A stretch of DNA of 64,000 bases, taken from NCBI RefSeq assembly GCF_019492055.1, contig NZ_JAICBX010000001.1:1116001-1180000 (forward strand), in the 5' to 3' direction. The notes under the pieces were generated by a model that did no database searches, was not told where the DNA came from, and worked only from the letters and a program-made list of their open reading frames with translations. The DNA comes from Flavimaribacter sediminis (GTDB lineage Bacteria > Pseudomonadota > Alphaproteobacteria > Rhizobiales > Rhizobiaceae). Position numbers and translations under genes: made by a program. This document shows positions 18,616 to 26,532 of the stretch, in pieces; the stretch's first letter is position 1; each line of letters begins with the position of its first letter.

Positions 18616-20405
18616 TTCACGCGAACCATGTCCGGCGTCGCCTTGGCGACATTGTAGAAAAACATCTGCATGTCCCAGGCTGCGGTCGGGCAGCGCTCGG
18701 CGCACAGTCCGCAGTGCAGGCACAGATCCTCATCCTTGACCATCACCTTTCCGGTCTGGAGCGCGCCGGAGACGTAAAGGTCCTGCTCCCTGTTTTCAGC
18801 CGGAACCAGCAGCCGCTGGCGCAAATCGTCCTCGGGCCCGTTCTGCACAAAATTGATACAGCTGGTCGGGCAGATATCGGTGCATGCGTCGCACTCGATG
18901 CAGTCGCCCGCAGAAAACACCGTCTGCGCGTCGCAGTTCAGGCAACGCTCTGCTTCGACGAAGGCTGAGTCTTCGGAAAACCCGAGCTCAACCTCGACCG
19001 ACCGGTCCTTCAGCGCTTTCTTGAGGTCGACCAGGGGCACGATCTTGCGTTTGTCGTTAATGGGAATGGAATCGTAGCTCCATTCGTGGATGCCCATCTT
19101 CTGGCTCATCAGATTGACATGCGGCGGAGGCCGTTTCGAAAGGCTCTTTCCCTGACAATAGAGGTCGATGGACACCGCCGCCTTGTGGCCATGGGCTACC
19201 GCGGTGATGATGTTTGCGGGACCGAAGGCGGCGTCCCCGCCAAAAAAGACCTCCTTGCGAGTGGACTGGAAGGTCTCGTCGTCATTGATGATCGGCGTGC
19301 CCCAGCTGGTGAAGCGGATGCCGGTGTCTTTCTCGATCCAGGGAAAGGCGTTTTCCTGGCCGATGGCGATCAGGACGTCATCGCACGGGAAAAACTCCGG
19401 CTCTTCTCCGGTGGAGACCAGTTCGCGACGGCCGTCATTGTGGTAGACGGCCTTGACCTTGTCGAAGGTCATGCCGGTCAGCTTTCCGTTTTCGACAACA
19501 AATTCCAGCGGTACGTGGTTTTCGAGGATAGGGATGCCCTCATGCATCGCGTCCTCTTTTTCCCATGGGCTCGCTTTCATGTCCGCGAAAGGGCTGCGCA
19601 CGATCACCTTGACGTCCTCGCCGCCAAGGCGGCGGGACGTGCGGCAGCAATCCATCGCCGTATTGCCGCCGCCAAGCACGATCACACGCTTGCCGATCTT
19701 CTTCGTGTGCTCGAAGGCGACGCTCGACAGCCAGTTGATGCCGATATGAATATTGGCGTCCGCTTCCTTGCGGTTCGGCAGTTTGGGCAGGTCCCGTCCG
19801 CGGGGCGCGCCGCTGCCGACGAACACGGCGTCGTAGCCCTTGCCGAGCATTTCAGCCATGCTGTCGACATAGGTGTCGAATTTCGTGACGACGCCCATAT
19901 CGAGAATGTACCCGATTTCCTCGTCCAGCACGGTTTCCGGGAGTCTGAAGGACGGAATTTGCGAGCGCATGAAGCCGCCGCCCTTGGCCTGTCCGTCATA
20001 GAGATGCAATTCGTAGCCCAGCGGAGCCAGATCGCGCGCGACCGTCAGCGAGGCCGGCCCTGCTCCGATGAGGGCGATCTTCTTTCCGTTGGCGGGCCCC
20101 GCCTTGGGCAGACTGCCTGCAACATCGTCCTTGAAATCCGCGGCCACCCGTTTCAGCCGGCAGATCGCCACGGGTTCATCCTCGACACGGCCGCGGCGGC
20201 AGGCGGGTTCGCAAGGCCTGTCGCACGTCCGCCCGAGCACGCCGGGAAAGACGTTGCTTTCCCAGTTGATGAGATAGGCGTCGGTGTAGCGCTTCTGCGC
20301 GATCAATCGAATATATGCGGGGACTGGCGTATGCGCAGGACACGCATACTGGCAGTCGACGACCTTGTGGAAATATTCAGGGTCGCTTGTATCAGTCGGT
20401 TTCAG
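18612..20405 (-). CDS. FAD/Fe-S NAD(P)-binding oxidoreductase subunit (GltD-like), probable CTG start
   Basis: About 597 residues. An N-terminal Cys motif typical of GltD-like proteins (DCQYACPAHTPVPAY, then CDRPCEPACRRG) precedes an FAD-binding GxGxxx segment (ALIGAGPASLTVARDLAPLG) and an NAD(P)-binding one (VIVLGGGNTAMDCCRTSRRL). Two C-terminal 4Fe-4S clusters follow (CIECDACTDICP and CLHCGLCAERCP). It probably carries electrons between the oxoacid dehydrogenase subunits and a nucleotide or quinone acceptor. No ATG, GTG or TTG lies upstream of the essential first Cys motif before the in-frame TAG at 20418-20420. The best start is CTG 20405, preceded by GGGAGAGG. Starting at TTG 20306 would lose the first Cys motif. 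Confidence 0.8.
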   Translation of the reverse strand: MKPTDTSDPEYFHKVVDCQYACPAHTPVPAYIRLIAQKRYTDAYLINWESNVFPGVLGRTCDRPCEPACRRGRVEDEPVAICRLKRVAADFKDDVAGSLPKAGPANGKKIALIGAGPASLTVARDLAPLGYELHLYDGQAKGGGFMRSQIPSFRLPETVLDEEIGYILDMGVVTKFDTYVDSMAEMLGKGYDAVFVGSGAPRGRDLPKLPNRKEADANIHIGINWLSSVAFEHTKKIGKRVIVLGGGNTAMDCCRTSRRLGGEDVKVIVRSPFADMKASPWEKEDAMHEGIPILENHVPLEFVVENGKLTGMTFDKVKAVYHNDGRRELVSTGEEPEFFPCDDVLIAIGQENAFPWIEKDTGIRFTSWGTPIINDDETFQSTRKEVFFGGDAAFGPANIITAVAHGHKAAVSIDLYCQGKSLSKRPPPHVNLMSQKMGIHEWSYDSIPINDKRKIVPLVDLKKALKDRSVEVELGFSEDSAFVEAERCLNCDAQTVFSAGDCIECDACTDICPTSCINFVQNGPEDDLRQRLLVPAENREQDLYVSGALQTGKVMVKDEDLCLHCGLCAERCPTAAWDMQMFFYNVAKATPDMVRVK

Positions 20406-20790
20406 GTCTGCCTCTCCCTACGCAAACACAAAACGGAGCGCTGCATCCCTGTGCGGCGTCTACAGTGCACGTCTGTGATACCCCTCCGACGATCCCTCCC
20501 GGATCGTTGTGCATAAAGTCCATTTTAACCTGAAATCCACTTGCGTTCCACCCGTCATTTACTGTGCCGATGCGCGTAGTAACTTGATTGTGTTCAGCAA
20601 TGGCCGGATCGCGGCCTGGTTGCGTGGTTTGTCGTTCGGAGATACGCGCCTGATCCGGAGGCTGAAAACAACGTGGTTTTTTGCGCTCAAATTGCGCGTT
20701 TGGGCTTGCAACCCGCGCTTATTTAAAATAATTCTAAATTAGAAATTCGTTATCCCGTTTTGATGGGAATTTCGAATGGGGAGGAAAAAG

Positions 20791-20805
20791 ACCTGTCAGA
20801 CAGGT
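20791..20805. promoter_or_regulatory. Palindrome ACCTGTCAGACAGGT (GntR/FadR-like operator shape)
   Basis: A perfect 6-3-6 inverted repeat. The core TGTCAGACA fits the TNGTNNNACNA pattern typical of FadR-subfamily GntR regulators. It lies between the leftward oxidoreductase operon and the helicase gene, not next to a gene start, so its target is unclear. It may equally be an RNA hairpin of the possible small RNA. Confidence 0.3.
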
Positions 20806-20913
20806 GATCGTGTAAAAGCGTCGTCTTTTGCGAAGATCAATGACAGGCGCAGTCCCTTGAATGCGGAGCGCTCGACCCCTTGGCTCGCCTGGGCGTCGAA
20901 ACCGCATACCAGA

Positions 20914-20951
20914 AACCGGCTTGCAAAACGCGCCCTTGCAAGCCGGTTTTT
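20914..20951 (+). terminator. Intrinsic terminator (13-bp stem)
   Basis: AACCGGCTTGCAA (20914-20926) pairs perfectly with TTGCAAGCCGGTT (20936-20948) across a 9-base loop, and runs into T5. It is one of the strongest hairpins in the window, yet no ORF precedes it on this strand. Confidence 0.75.
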
Positions 20952-21132
20952 CATTTTCGGCAGGCCGCGTGAATGTAATTCAAGCGTAAAGCTCTTTTGA
21001 CAGGTTGGGCGTCGAACTCTACAGGTCGGCACATATCCCCTGAACATCTTCGCATTGACGAACAACGGCATGATCCCGGCAAACAATCGCTGCCCGAAGC
21101 GCACACAAGATGATATTCAGCGACTCGCAGAG

Positions 21133-22944
21133 ATGGTGACCATGACGCTCAATACAGACTTAAACAGCACATCCCCGATCACCGGCATACATCCGGCCCT
21201 CGCTTTCGCCCTTGAGGCGAAAGGCTACACACAGCTCACTCCGGTTCAATTGGCGATGGCGAATGAGGAGCATGGCGAAGCCGATTTGCTGGTCTCGGCG
21301 CAGACCGGCTCGGGAAAAACGGTCGCCTTCGGCATTGCAATTGCGCCGACACTTCTTGGAAGCGGCGAACGCTTTGACGCGGCTGCCGCGCCATTAGGCC
21401 TGATAATCGCTCCGACGCGCGAACTTGCCATTCAGGTCCAGCGGGAACTCGACTGGCTCTACGCGGAGGCGCAGATCAGGATCGCAACCTGCGTCGGCGG
21501 GATGGACATGCGTAACGAACGCCGTGCGCTCGAACGCGGCGCCCATCTTGTCGTCGGCACGCCAGGGCGCCTGCGCGACCACATCACGCGGGGAGCGCTC
21601 GACCTGAGCGCCATTCGCGCGGTGGTGCTCGATGAAGCCGACGAGATGCTGGACCTCGGTTTTCGCGACGACCTGGAATTCATCCTCGGCGCGGCGCCGA
21701 GAGACCGCCGGACACTGCTGTTTTCGGCGACCGTAGGACGCGGCATCGCCGAGCTGGCCAAGACCGTGCAGACAAATGCGGTGCGCGTTGCGACAACCGC
21801 CTCTGCCGAACAGCATGCGGACATCGATTACCAGCTGATGCTGGTGCGGCGCGACGAGCGGGAACACGCCATCATCAATACGCTGCTGGATTCCGACAGC
21901 ACGAGCGCTCTGGTGTTCTGCCACACGCGTGAAGCGGTTCGCCATCTCACGGCGCGCCTCGCCAATCGCGGCTTCTCGGTGGTCTCACTTTCTGGCGAGA
22001 TGGCGCAATCGGAGCGTTCAAATGCGCTGCAATCCATGCGCGACGGACGATCGCGCGTCTGCGTGGCGACTGATGTCGCGGCGCGTGGCATCGACCTTCC
22101 CAACCTGGACCTTGTGGTCCACGCTGACGTGCCGGGCAACCCGGAGACTCTGCTGCATCGTTCCGGCCGGACCGGCCGCGCCGGTCGAAAGGGCGTCTGC
22201 GTGCTTATCGTGCCGGAAAACAGGCGTGGCGCGGCGCAGCGCGTGCTCGCATTGGCGAAGCTGACAGCGACCGTGCGCGCCGCGCCCGGCATTTCCGAGA
22301 TCGAGGCGCGCTACCGCCGGCGGATACTCGATGCCGCCGTTTCGGCCGCGGAGCCTGACGAGCTGGAGGCGGATTTCGTGTCCGATTTGCTGGAACAGGC
22401 GGGGCCGCGGCGCATCGCAGCGGCGTTTCTTCGCGAGCAACTGGCCGCTCACCCCGTTCCCGAGGAACTTTTACCGCTCCCCGCCGAGGCCCTGAAGAAC
22501 AGGAGTTCCAGGCGCGACCGCCAGTCCGCGGAGGGACACGCGCCGGTTCGCGAGCCGCGCGGTCCGGATATGCAGGGCGGCGTCTGGTTCACAATTTCAA
22601 TAGGGCGAAAGCAGCGCGCCGATCCGAAATTCCTGTTGCCGATGATCTGTAACGCCGGCGGCGTGACAAGACGCGATGTCGGCGCGATCAGGATCGACGA
22701 TGCCGAAACACGTTTCGAGATTTCCGCCGACAAGGCCGCCAGCTACGCGGAGCAGCTCAAGCGGCCTGGCGGGCTTGAGAAAGGCGTTATCATCGCGCCG
22801 GCCGGTGAAGTGCGCGGGAAGCCGAGGCATGCGAAACGAAAATTCAAGGAGGGTGGAAAGCCAGTCCACAAACACAAGGGCCCGGCGGCCGATCGCAGCA
22901 AAACGCGGAAACCCAAGGGCCGTAAACCAAAACGCCCAGCCTGA
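21133..22944 (+). CDS. DEAD-box ATP-dependent RNA helicase with DbpA-type C-terminal domain
   Basis: About 603 residues with all DEAD-box motifs in order: AQTGSGKT (Walker A), PTRELAIQV, TPGRLRDH, VLDEADEMLDLGF, LFSATV, VFCHTREAV, ATDVAARGIDLP, HRSGRTGRAG. After a linker comes a DbpA-like RNA-binding domain (GGVWFTISIGRKQRADPKFL) and a strongly basic tail ending KPKGRKPKRPA. It likely unwinds rRNA or mRNA, in ribosome assembly or cold adaptation. ATG 21133 or 21142 is the likely start; the frame is open to 21055 but homology begins near the later Met residues. The long leader could carry cold-shock control. Confidence 0.88.
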   Translation: MVTMTLNTDLNSTSPITGIHPALAFALEAKGYTQLTPVQLAMANEEHGEADLLVSAQTGSGKTVAFGIAIAPTLLGSGERFDAAAAPLGLIIAPTRELAIQVQRELDWLYAEAQIRIATCVGGMDMRNERRALERGAHLVVGTPGRLRDHITRGALDLSAIRAVVLDEADEMLDLGFRDDLEFILGAAPRDRRTLLFSATVGRGIAELAKTVQTNAVRVATTASAEQHADIDYQLMLVRRDEREHAIINTLLDSDSTSALVFCHTREAVRHLTARLANRGFSVVSLSGEMAQSERSNALQSMRDGRSRVCVATDVAARGIDLPNLDLVVHADVPGNPETLLHRSGRTGRAGRKGVCVLIVPENRRGAAQRVLALAKLTATVRAAPGISEIEARYRRRILDAAVSAAEPDELEADFVSDLLEQAGPRRIAAAFLREQLAAHPVPEELLPLPAEALKNRSSRRDRQSAEGHAPVREPRGPDMQGGVWFTISIGRKQRADPKFLLPMICNAGGVTRRDVGAIRIDDAETRFEISADKAASYAEQLKRPGGLEKGVIIAPAGEVRGKPRHAKRKFKEGGKPVHKHKGPAADRSKTRKPKGRKPKRPA

Positions 22945-22965
22945 TTGGCGCATCACGCGCCGCAA

Positions 22966-23496
22966 TTATCGCGACTTACGTTCGCAAGTTCTTGACGCGG
23001 ACCGCAAAAGCAGCCGCGAGTATGCTTTGTGAAAAGGCAGGAGAGCCTTGCTCAAACGGCTTTGCATCAACACTGCGGACCCAAAATAAAGACGCGTTCC
23101 CGGGGTAGCCCCTGGCAGCTTCGAAACCATCAGCCACGTGAGCGTGGCAATGTCTGGCACGGACAACAGCAATTGATCCGGGTCTCTCTTCTCAACGCGC
23201 CACCATGCCAGAGAGTCGCAGCCACCATTGGCGAGTAATCGCACATCGTCGTCATTCGATGGTTTTGAGCCCAAGCCGATCAACTTGCGTTCCAGTCTCA
23301 TCAGCCAGGTGTTGAAGAAGCTTTCTGTGTAGGCGCTCAACTCGATTTTGCCTTTCACGTCCACTGTGTAGCAATCGGCGTAAGAGCCGGCGCGTTGAGC
23401 GCAGGTTGCGAGCGATGCGTTCTCCGGCAAGGGGATTTTTCTGATCGAAGCCAAACTATTCTCCTGCGCAAAATCCGCGAGATCCTTCTCCGGCAT
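22966..23496 (-). CDS. Conserved protein of unknown function (DUF2867-like)
   Basis: About 176 residues from ATG 23496. The segments FFNTWLMRLERKLIGLGSKP, LAWWRVEKRDPDQLLLSVPD and TRLYFGSAVLMQSRLSKALL, then FHKAYSRLLLRSA, form a pattern I recall from a proteobacterial conserved family related to DUF2867; I am not certain of the family name. No signal peptide or catalytic motif was seen. The open frame continues upstream to 23760, but that part overlaps the divergent neighbour and has no protein-like composition. The function is unknown. Confidence 0.55.
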   Translation of the reverse strand: MPEKDLADFAQENSLASIRKIPLPENASLATCAQRAGSYADCYTVDVKGKIELSAYTESFFNTWLMRLERKLIGLGSKPSNDDDVRLLANGGCDSLAWWRVEKRDPDQLLLSVPDIATLTWLMVSKLPGATPGTRLYFGSAVLMQSRLSKALLPFHKAYSRLLLRSASRTCERKSR

Positions 23497-23615
23497 CCTG
23501 TGTCTCGCCGCCGCGAGGATCTTGTCGCCCTCCTTTGTTAGCAGGCCTGGATATTGCCGTCTCGATGAATTGCCGCCACGCCAGCCTCCAGCTATTGCTG
23601 TTGTGAGACAAAAGC

Positions 23616-25259
23616 ATGGGCAAGGCAGGCATGGACGACAAACCGGCGAAAAGAATTGCAGTCGTGGGCTGCGGGCCGAGGGGACTTGGCGCGCTTGAGG
23701 CGCTTGCCGCGCGACTTTCGCGCGAGGGTTCGCCCATGTCTGTGGACGTCTACGATCCATTTCGCATGCTCGGCGCGGGGCCGAATTTCGATCCGAACGA
23801 AAGCGAGGTCTGCCGGCTGAACATTCCGATCCGCGACATCGAGATCGATCCTCCGGGGTTAACCCGCTGCCCGCCGTTCGTCGAGTGGCTCTCCGACGCG
23901 CCGGACCCGGATGATTTTCCGCAGCGCGCGGAGTTGGGGCGTTATTTGGAGATGCGCTATGCGGATCTCGCTGAGCTTGGCGTCTTCGCGATCACCCATC
24001 AAATAATGTCGGTCGAGCGCGCGCGGCGGGACGAAAACGGCTGGTGGCTGCTGGCGGCCCGCAAATGGCGTGGACCCTACGCTGAAGTGTTGCTGACCCT
24101 CGGTCAACCGGAGACCGCGCCGGACGATCAGCTTGCCGAGTGGCGGCGTCATGCGGAGACATCCTCCGGGACCCTGGCGCAGGCCTATCCTGCGAAACAA
24201 CTGCAGGCGCAGGGGGCTGATTGGGCGGGCAAAACCATCGCGATACGTGGTTTTGCACTATCCGCCTTTGACATTCTGCGGGTCCTGACGACGGCGCAGG
24301 GAGGCAGCTTCGATAGTGGGCGTTATTATCGGTCCGGGCGTGAGCCCGAGCGCATCCTGCCGTTTTCGTTCGATGGCAGACCGCCTTTCCCGAAGCCGGA
24401 AACCGAGGCGCTGGACGCACGTTTTGAGCCAACGGCGCAGGAAACCGAAACCTTTGCCGAAGCCATTGCGCAAGCCGCAGCCGCCACGTCGCAACAGGCG
24501 CGAGACCTCGTTGACGCCGCCTTGACGCCGGCCGTCGCGCGCATCTTGCGCCACTGCGGCGCCGATGCCGGCGCGCAAGCCGTTGCAGACTGGCTCGGCA
24601 CGGAATGGGAAGACCCGGGATCGCAGGAAGTATCCGGATCGCGCGAGACGCTCGATGACGGGATCGCAATGGCCGAAGGCGCCCGCGCGCCATCCATCGG
24701 GTTCGCCGTCGGCCAGGTCTGGCGCAAATGGCAGAACGAATTCAGAAGCGGTTTCAACCCGACCGACACCCCTCCCGAAACGGCGCAAACGTTGATCGGC
24801 TTCGACGAAGGCTTGAAACGCTACTCCTACGGTCCGCCGGTCGCGTCGAGCCGTGAGCTGCAAGCGCTTATCGAGGCTGGCGTCGTCAGCCTGGCCTTCT
24901 CAGCCGATCCCGAAATCGCGCTGACCTCCGCCGGCTGGACCCTGAAGAAGTCGGATAACACCGCCGAGGCTTCCGTGATGATCGATTCCGTCCTGCCGAA
25001 TCCCGATCTCGAAGCAGTGCGTTCACCGCTGCTATCCGGCCTGCAGGAGGACGGCCTGCTTACGCCCTTTGCAAATGGGTACGGCGCGCACACCGACGCT
25101 GATGGAAGCCTGATAGGCAAGAACGGCCAAAGCGCGCCGGGACTTTGCCTGCTGGGGCGCCTTGCGCTCGGCAGCGTCGCAGCCGCCGACTCCCTGCATG
25201 ATTGCTTCGGCGCAGCGTCCAATCGCTGGGCCGAGGGCGTTGTTGACCGCCTGGGGTAG
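23616..25259 (+). CDS. FAD/NAD(P)-binding protein (FAD-NAD(P)-binding domain family)
   Basis: 547 residues. An N-terminal dinucleotide-binding motif (RIAVVGCGPRGLGALEALAA) and the segment GAGPNFDPNESEVCRLNIPI match the PF13454-type FAD-NAD(P)-binding family, whose members include hydroxyacylglutathione/amine-oxidising-like proteins of mostly unknown substrate. A second nucleotide-binding-like segment (KTIAIRGFALSAFDILRVL) lies mid-protein, and the C-terminus has GRLALGSVAAADSLHDCFGA. The start may be ATG 23616 or 23631. It is divergent from the DUF2867-like gene (~120-base shared promoter region). The reaction is not known. Confidence 0.65.
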   Translation: MGKAGMDDKPAKRIAVVGCGPRGLGALEALAARLSREGSPMSVDVYDPFRMLGAGPNFDPNESEVCRLNIPIRDIEIDPPGLTRCPPFVEWLSDAPDPDDFPQRAELGRYLEMRYADLAELGVFAITHQIMSVERARRDENGWWLLAARKWRGPYAEVLLTLGQPETAPDDQLAEWRRHAETSSGTLAQAYPAKQLQAQGADWAGKTIAIRGFALSAFDILRVLTTAQGGSFDSGRYYRSGREPERILPFSFDGRPPFPKPETEALDARFEPTAQETETFAEAIAQAAAATSQQARDLVDAALTPAVARILRHCGADAGAQAVADWLGTEWEDPGSQEVSGSRETLDDGIAMAEGARAPSIGFAVGQVWRKWQNEFRSGFNPTDTPPETAQTLIGFDEGLKRYSYGPPVASSRELQALIEAGVVSLAFSADPEIALTSAGWTLKKSDNTAEASVMIDSVLPNPDLEAVRSPLLSGLQEDGLLTPFANGYGAHTDADGSLIGKNGQSAPGLCLLGRLALGSVAAADSLHDCFGAASNRWAEGVVDRLG

Positions 25260-25352
25260 GCGGGGCGCCTGAAGAGCCACTGACATCTTCTACTGTCGAC
25301 ACTATTCAGCGGCCTCGGAAGGAGCCGCTGCGAAATGCATGGCATGCACAAG

Positions 25353-25388
25353 TTTGTATGGACATTATCCGATAATTTGTACGGACAT
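25353..25388 (+). promoter_or_regulatory. Two direct repeats TTTGTNYGGACAT, operator candidate of the TRAP operon
   Basis: TTTGTATGGACAT (25353-25365) and TTTGTACGGACAT (25376-25388) are direct repeats 23 bp apart, about 100 bases before the TAXI binding-protein gene. The second copy with its flank (CCGATAATTTGTACGGAC, 25369-25386) differs at one position from a sequence upstream of the amidohydrolase operon (34423-34440). The GT-N4-AC shape suggests a GntR-family regulator, not encoded in the window. Confidence 0.55.
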
Positions 25389-25488
25389 ATTGCATAATCG
25401 GAAAGTTCATATAACCTGACTTATCTGGTTTTGAGCATGGGGAACAGCCGGTTACCGGCCTGCACAGTACAGAACAGGGAGATCCTTT

Positions 25489-26457
25489 ATGATCATGTTA
25501 AATAGAAGAACCGCAATCGGACTCGTAGCCGGCATCGGCTTGAGCCTTCAGGCCGGCGCCGCCTTGGCGGATACGTTTGTTCGCGTTGGCGGAGGACTTG
25601 CCGGAACGTATCCGGTCTTCGCTGCAAAGCTTGTGGAGTTGATCAACGAGAACATTGACGGCGTGACCGCGAACGTGGTGTCCGGAAATGTCGAAAAATC
25701 GCAAATCGGCATCCAGACGGGCGATCTGACGCTGAACATCGCACCGACATTCGACGCCAAGAAGATCGCCGACGGCAAGGGTTCTCTCGGCATTCCGACG
25801 CCGGATGTCCGCCACATAATCACGCTTTACGGAGCAGCGATCCAGCCGGTTGCCGCAAAAGATGGCGTCAGTTCACTTGAAGAACTCGACGATGGCCCAA
25901 GCCGGGTCTGGATGGGCGAGAAGGCCGGATTCTTCTATCAGGTCTTCGAACCCATGCTTCAGGCTGCGGGAACTTCCTCGGAGGATATCGAGGCCGCCGG
26001 CGGCGTCATCGAGGAATACGGCTATCTCGACGAAGTGCAGGGTTTCCAGGACGGTCGGCTCGACGCCGGCATATTCGCCGGCCCTGCGCCTTACGGATTG
26101 CTCGTCCAGATCCAGGACAATCCAGGGTTCAAGCTTATTCCGATGACGGAGGAGCAGCTCGACAAGCTCGCCGAGATTCTTCCCGGAATGGGTCGCACCG
26201 TGCTTCCGGCAGGCACCTATGCCGGACAGGATGAGGACGTGCTGCTTCCGTATTATGTCAATCAGCTGGTGGTGAATGCGAACACCGACGACGAACTTGT
26301 CTACCAGATCACGAAGCTGATGTATGAAAAGTTCGGCGACTTCCACGGCCTCTTTTCCGGGTCGGAGCAAATCGACGACAAAGACGTGTTTCAATACAAC
26401 GAGATCCCCGTCCATCCGGGCGCCGAAAAATTCTACAAGGAAGTCGGCGCGATGTAA
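25489..26457 (+). CDS. TAXI-family TRAP transporter solute-binding protein
   Basis: 322 residues. A signal peptide is visible (basic start NRRT, hydrophobic AIGLVAGIGLSLQAGAALA, cleavage before DTF), so the protein is periplasmic. The mature start FVRVGGGLAGTYPVFAAKL resembles the TAXI family hallmark (GGxxGxYYPxG-like). TAXI proteins capture organic acids or amino acids for TRAP transporters. AGGGAG precedes ATG 25489 by seven bases. The fused permease gene follows after 75 bases. The ligand is unknown; the adjacent catabolic operon with a shared operator suggests the same substrate. Confidence 0.88.
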   Translation: MIMLNRRTAIGLVAGIGLSLQAGAALADTFVRVGGGLAGTYPVFAAKLVELINENIDGVTANVVSGNVEKSQIGIQTGDLTLNIAPTFDAKKIADGKGSLGIPTPDVRHIITLYGAAIQPVAAKDGVSSLEELDDGPSRVWMGEKAGFFYQVFEPMLQAAGTSSEDIEAAGGVIEEYGYLDEVQGFQDGRLDAGIFAGPAPYGLLVQIQDNPGFKLIPMTEEQLDKLAEILPGMGRTVLPAGTYAGQDEDVLLPYYVNQLVVNANTDDELVYQITKLMYEKFGDFHGLFSGSEQIDDKDVFQYNEIPVHPGAEKFYKEVGAM

Positions 26458-26532
26458 GCCTGTACCGCCCGTTCGCAACACATGTGAACGGGCGGGCATT
26501 CCTGTCATGGATAATTCTCAACGGCTCCTGTC

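Larger units (their letters stand above)
20770..20951 (+). ncRNA. Possible small RNA ending at an intrinsic terminator
   Basis: A very strong intrinsic terminator at 20914-20951 has no gene upstream on its strand, which suggests a short untranslated transcript. Within the preceding 150 bases, CAGGC can pair with GCCTG and GAGC with GCTC, forming a helix with a one-sided bulge. Promoter and 5' end are not identified. The terminator could instead mark a leader attenuator of the helicase gene downstream. Confidence 0.25.
20406..21132. other. 727-base intergenic region with several inverted repeats
   Basis: No convincing gene; short open frames here have no recognisable protein features. Visible structure includes an AT-rich stretch (about 20718-20760) with the odd-centre palindrome TTCTAAATTAGAA (20732-20744), the palindrome ACCTGTCAGACAGGT (20791-20805), and a strong hairpin-terminator (20914-20951). 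The first part, near 20420-20500, must hold the promoter of the leftward oxidoreductase operon. The last part is the leader of the DEAD-box helicase gene. Confidence 0.6.

Noticed and set aside
16750-18657. 635-codon open frame on the plus strand opposite the oxoacid oxidoreductase alpha gene
   Set aside because: It is the antisense of a well-supported gene in a GC-rich genome, with no recognisable domain.
20509-20742. 77-codon open frame in the gap before the helicase gene
   Set aside because: No good ribosome-binding site and no family resemblance; it lies in an AT-rich region with palindromes.
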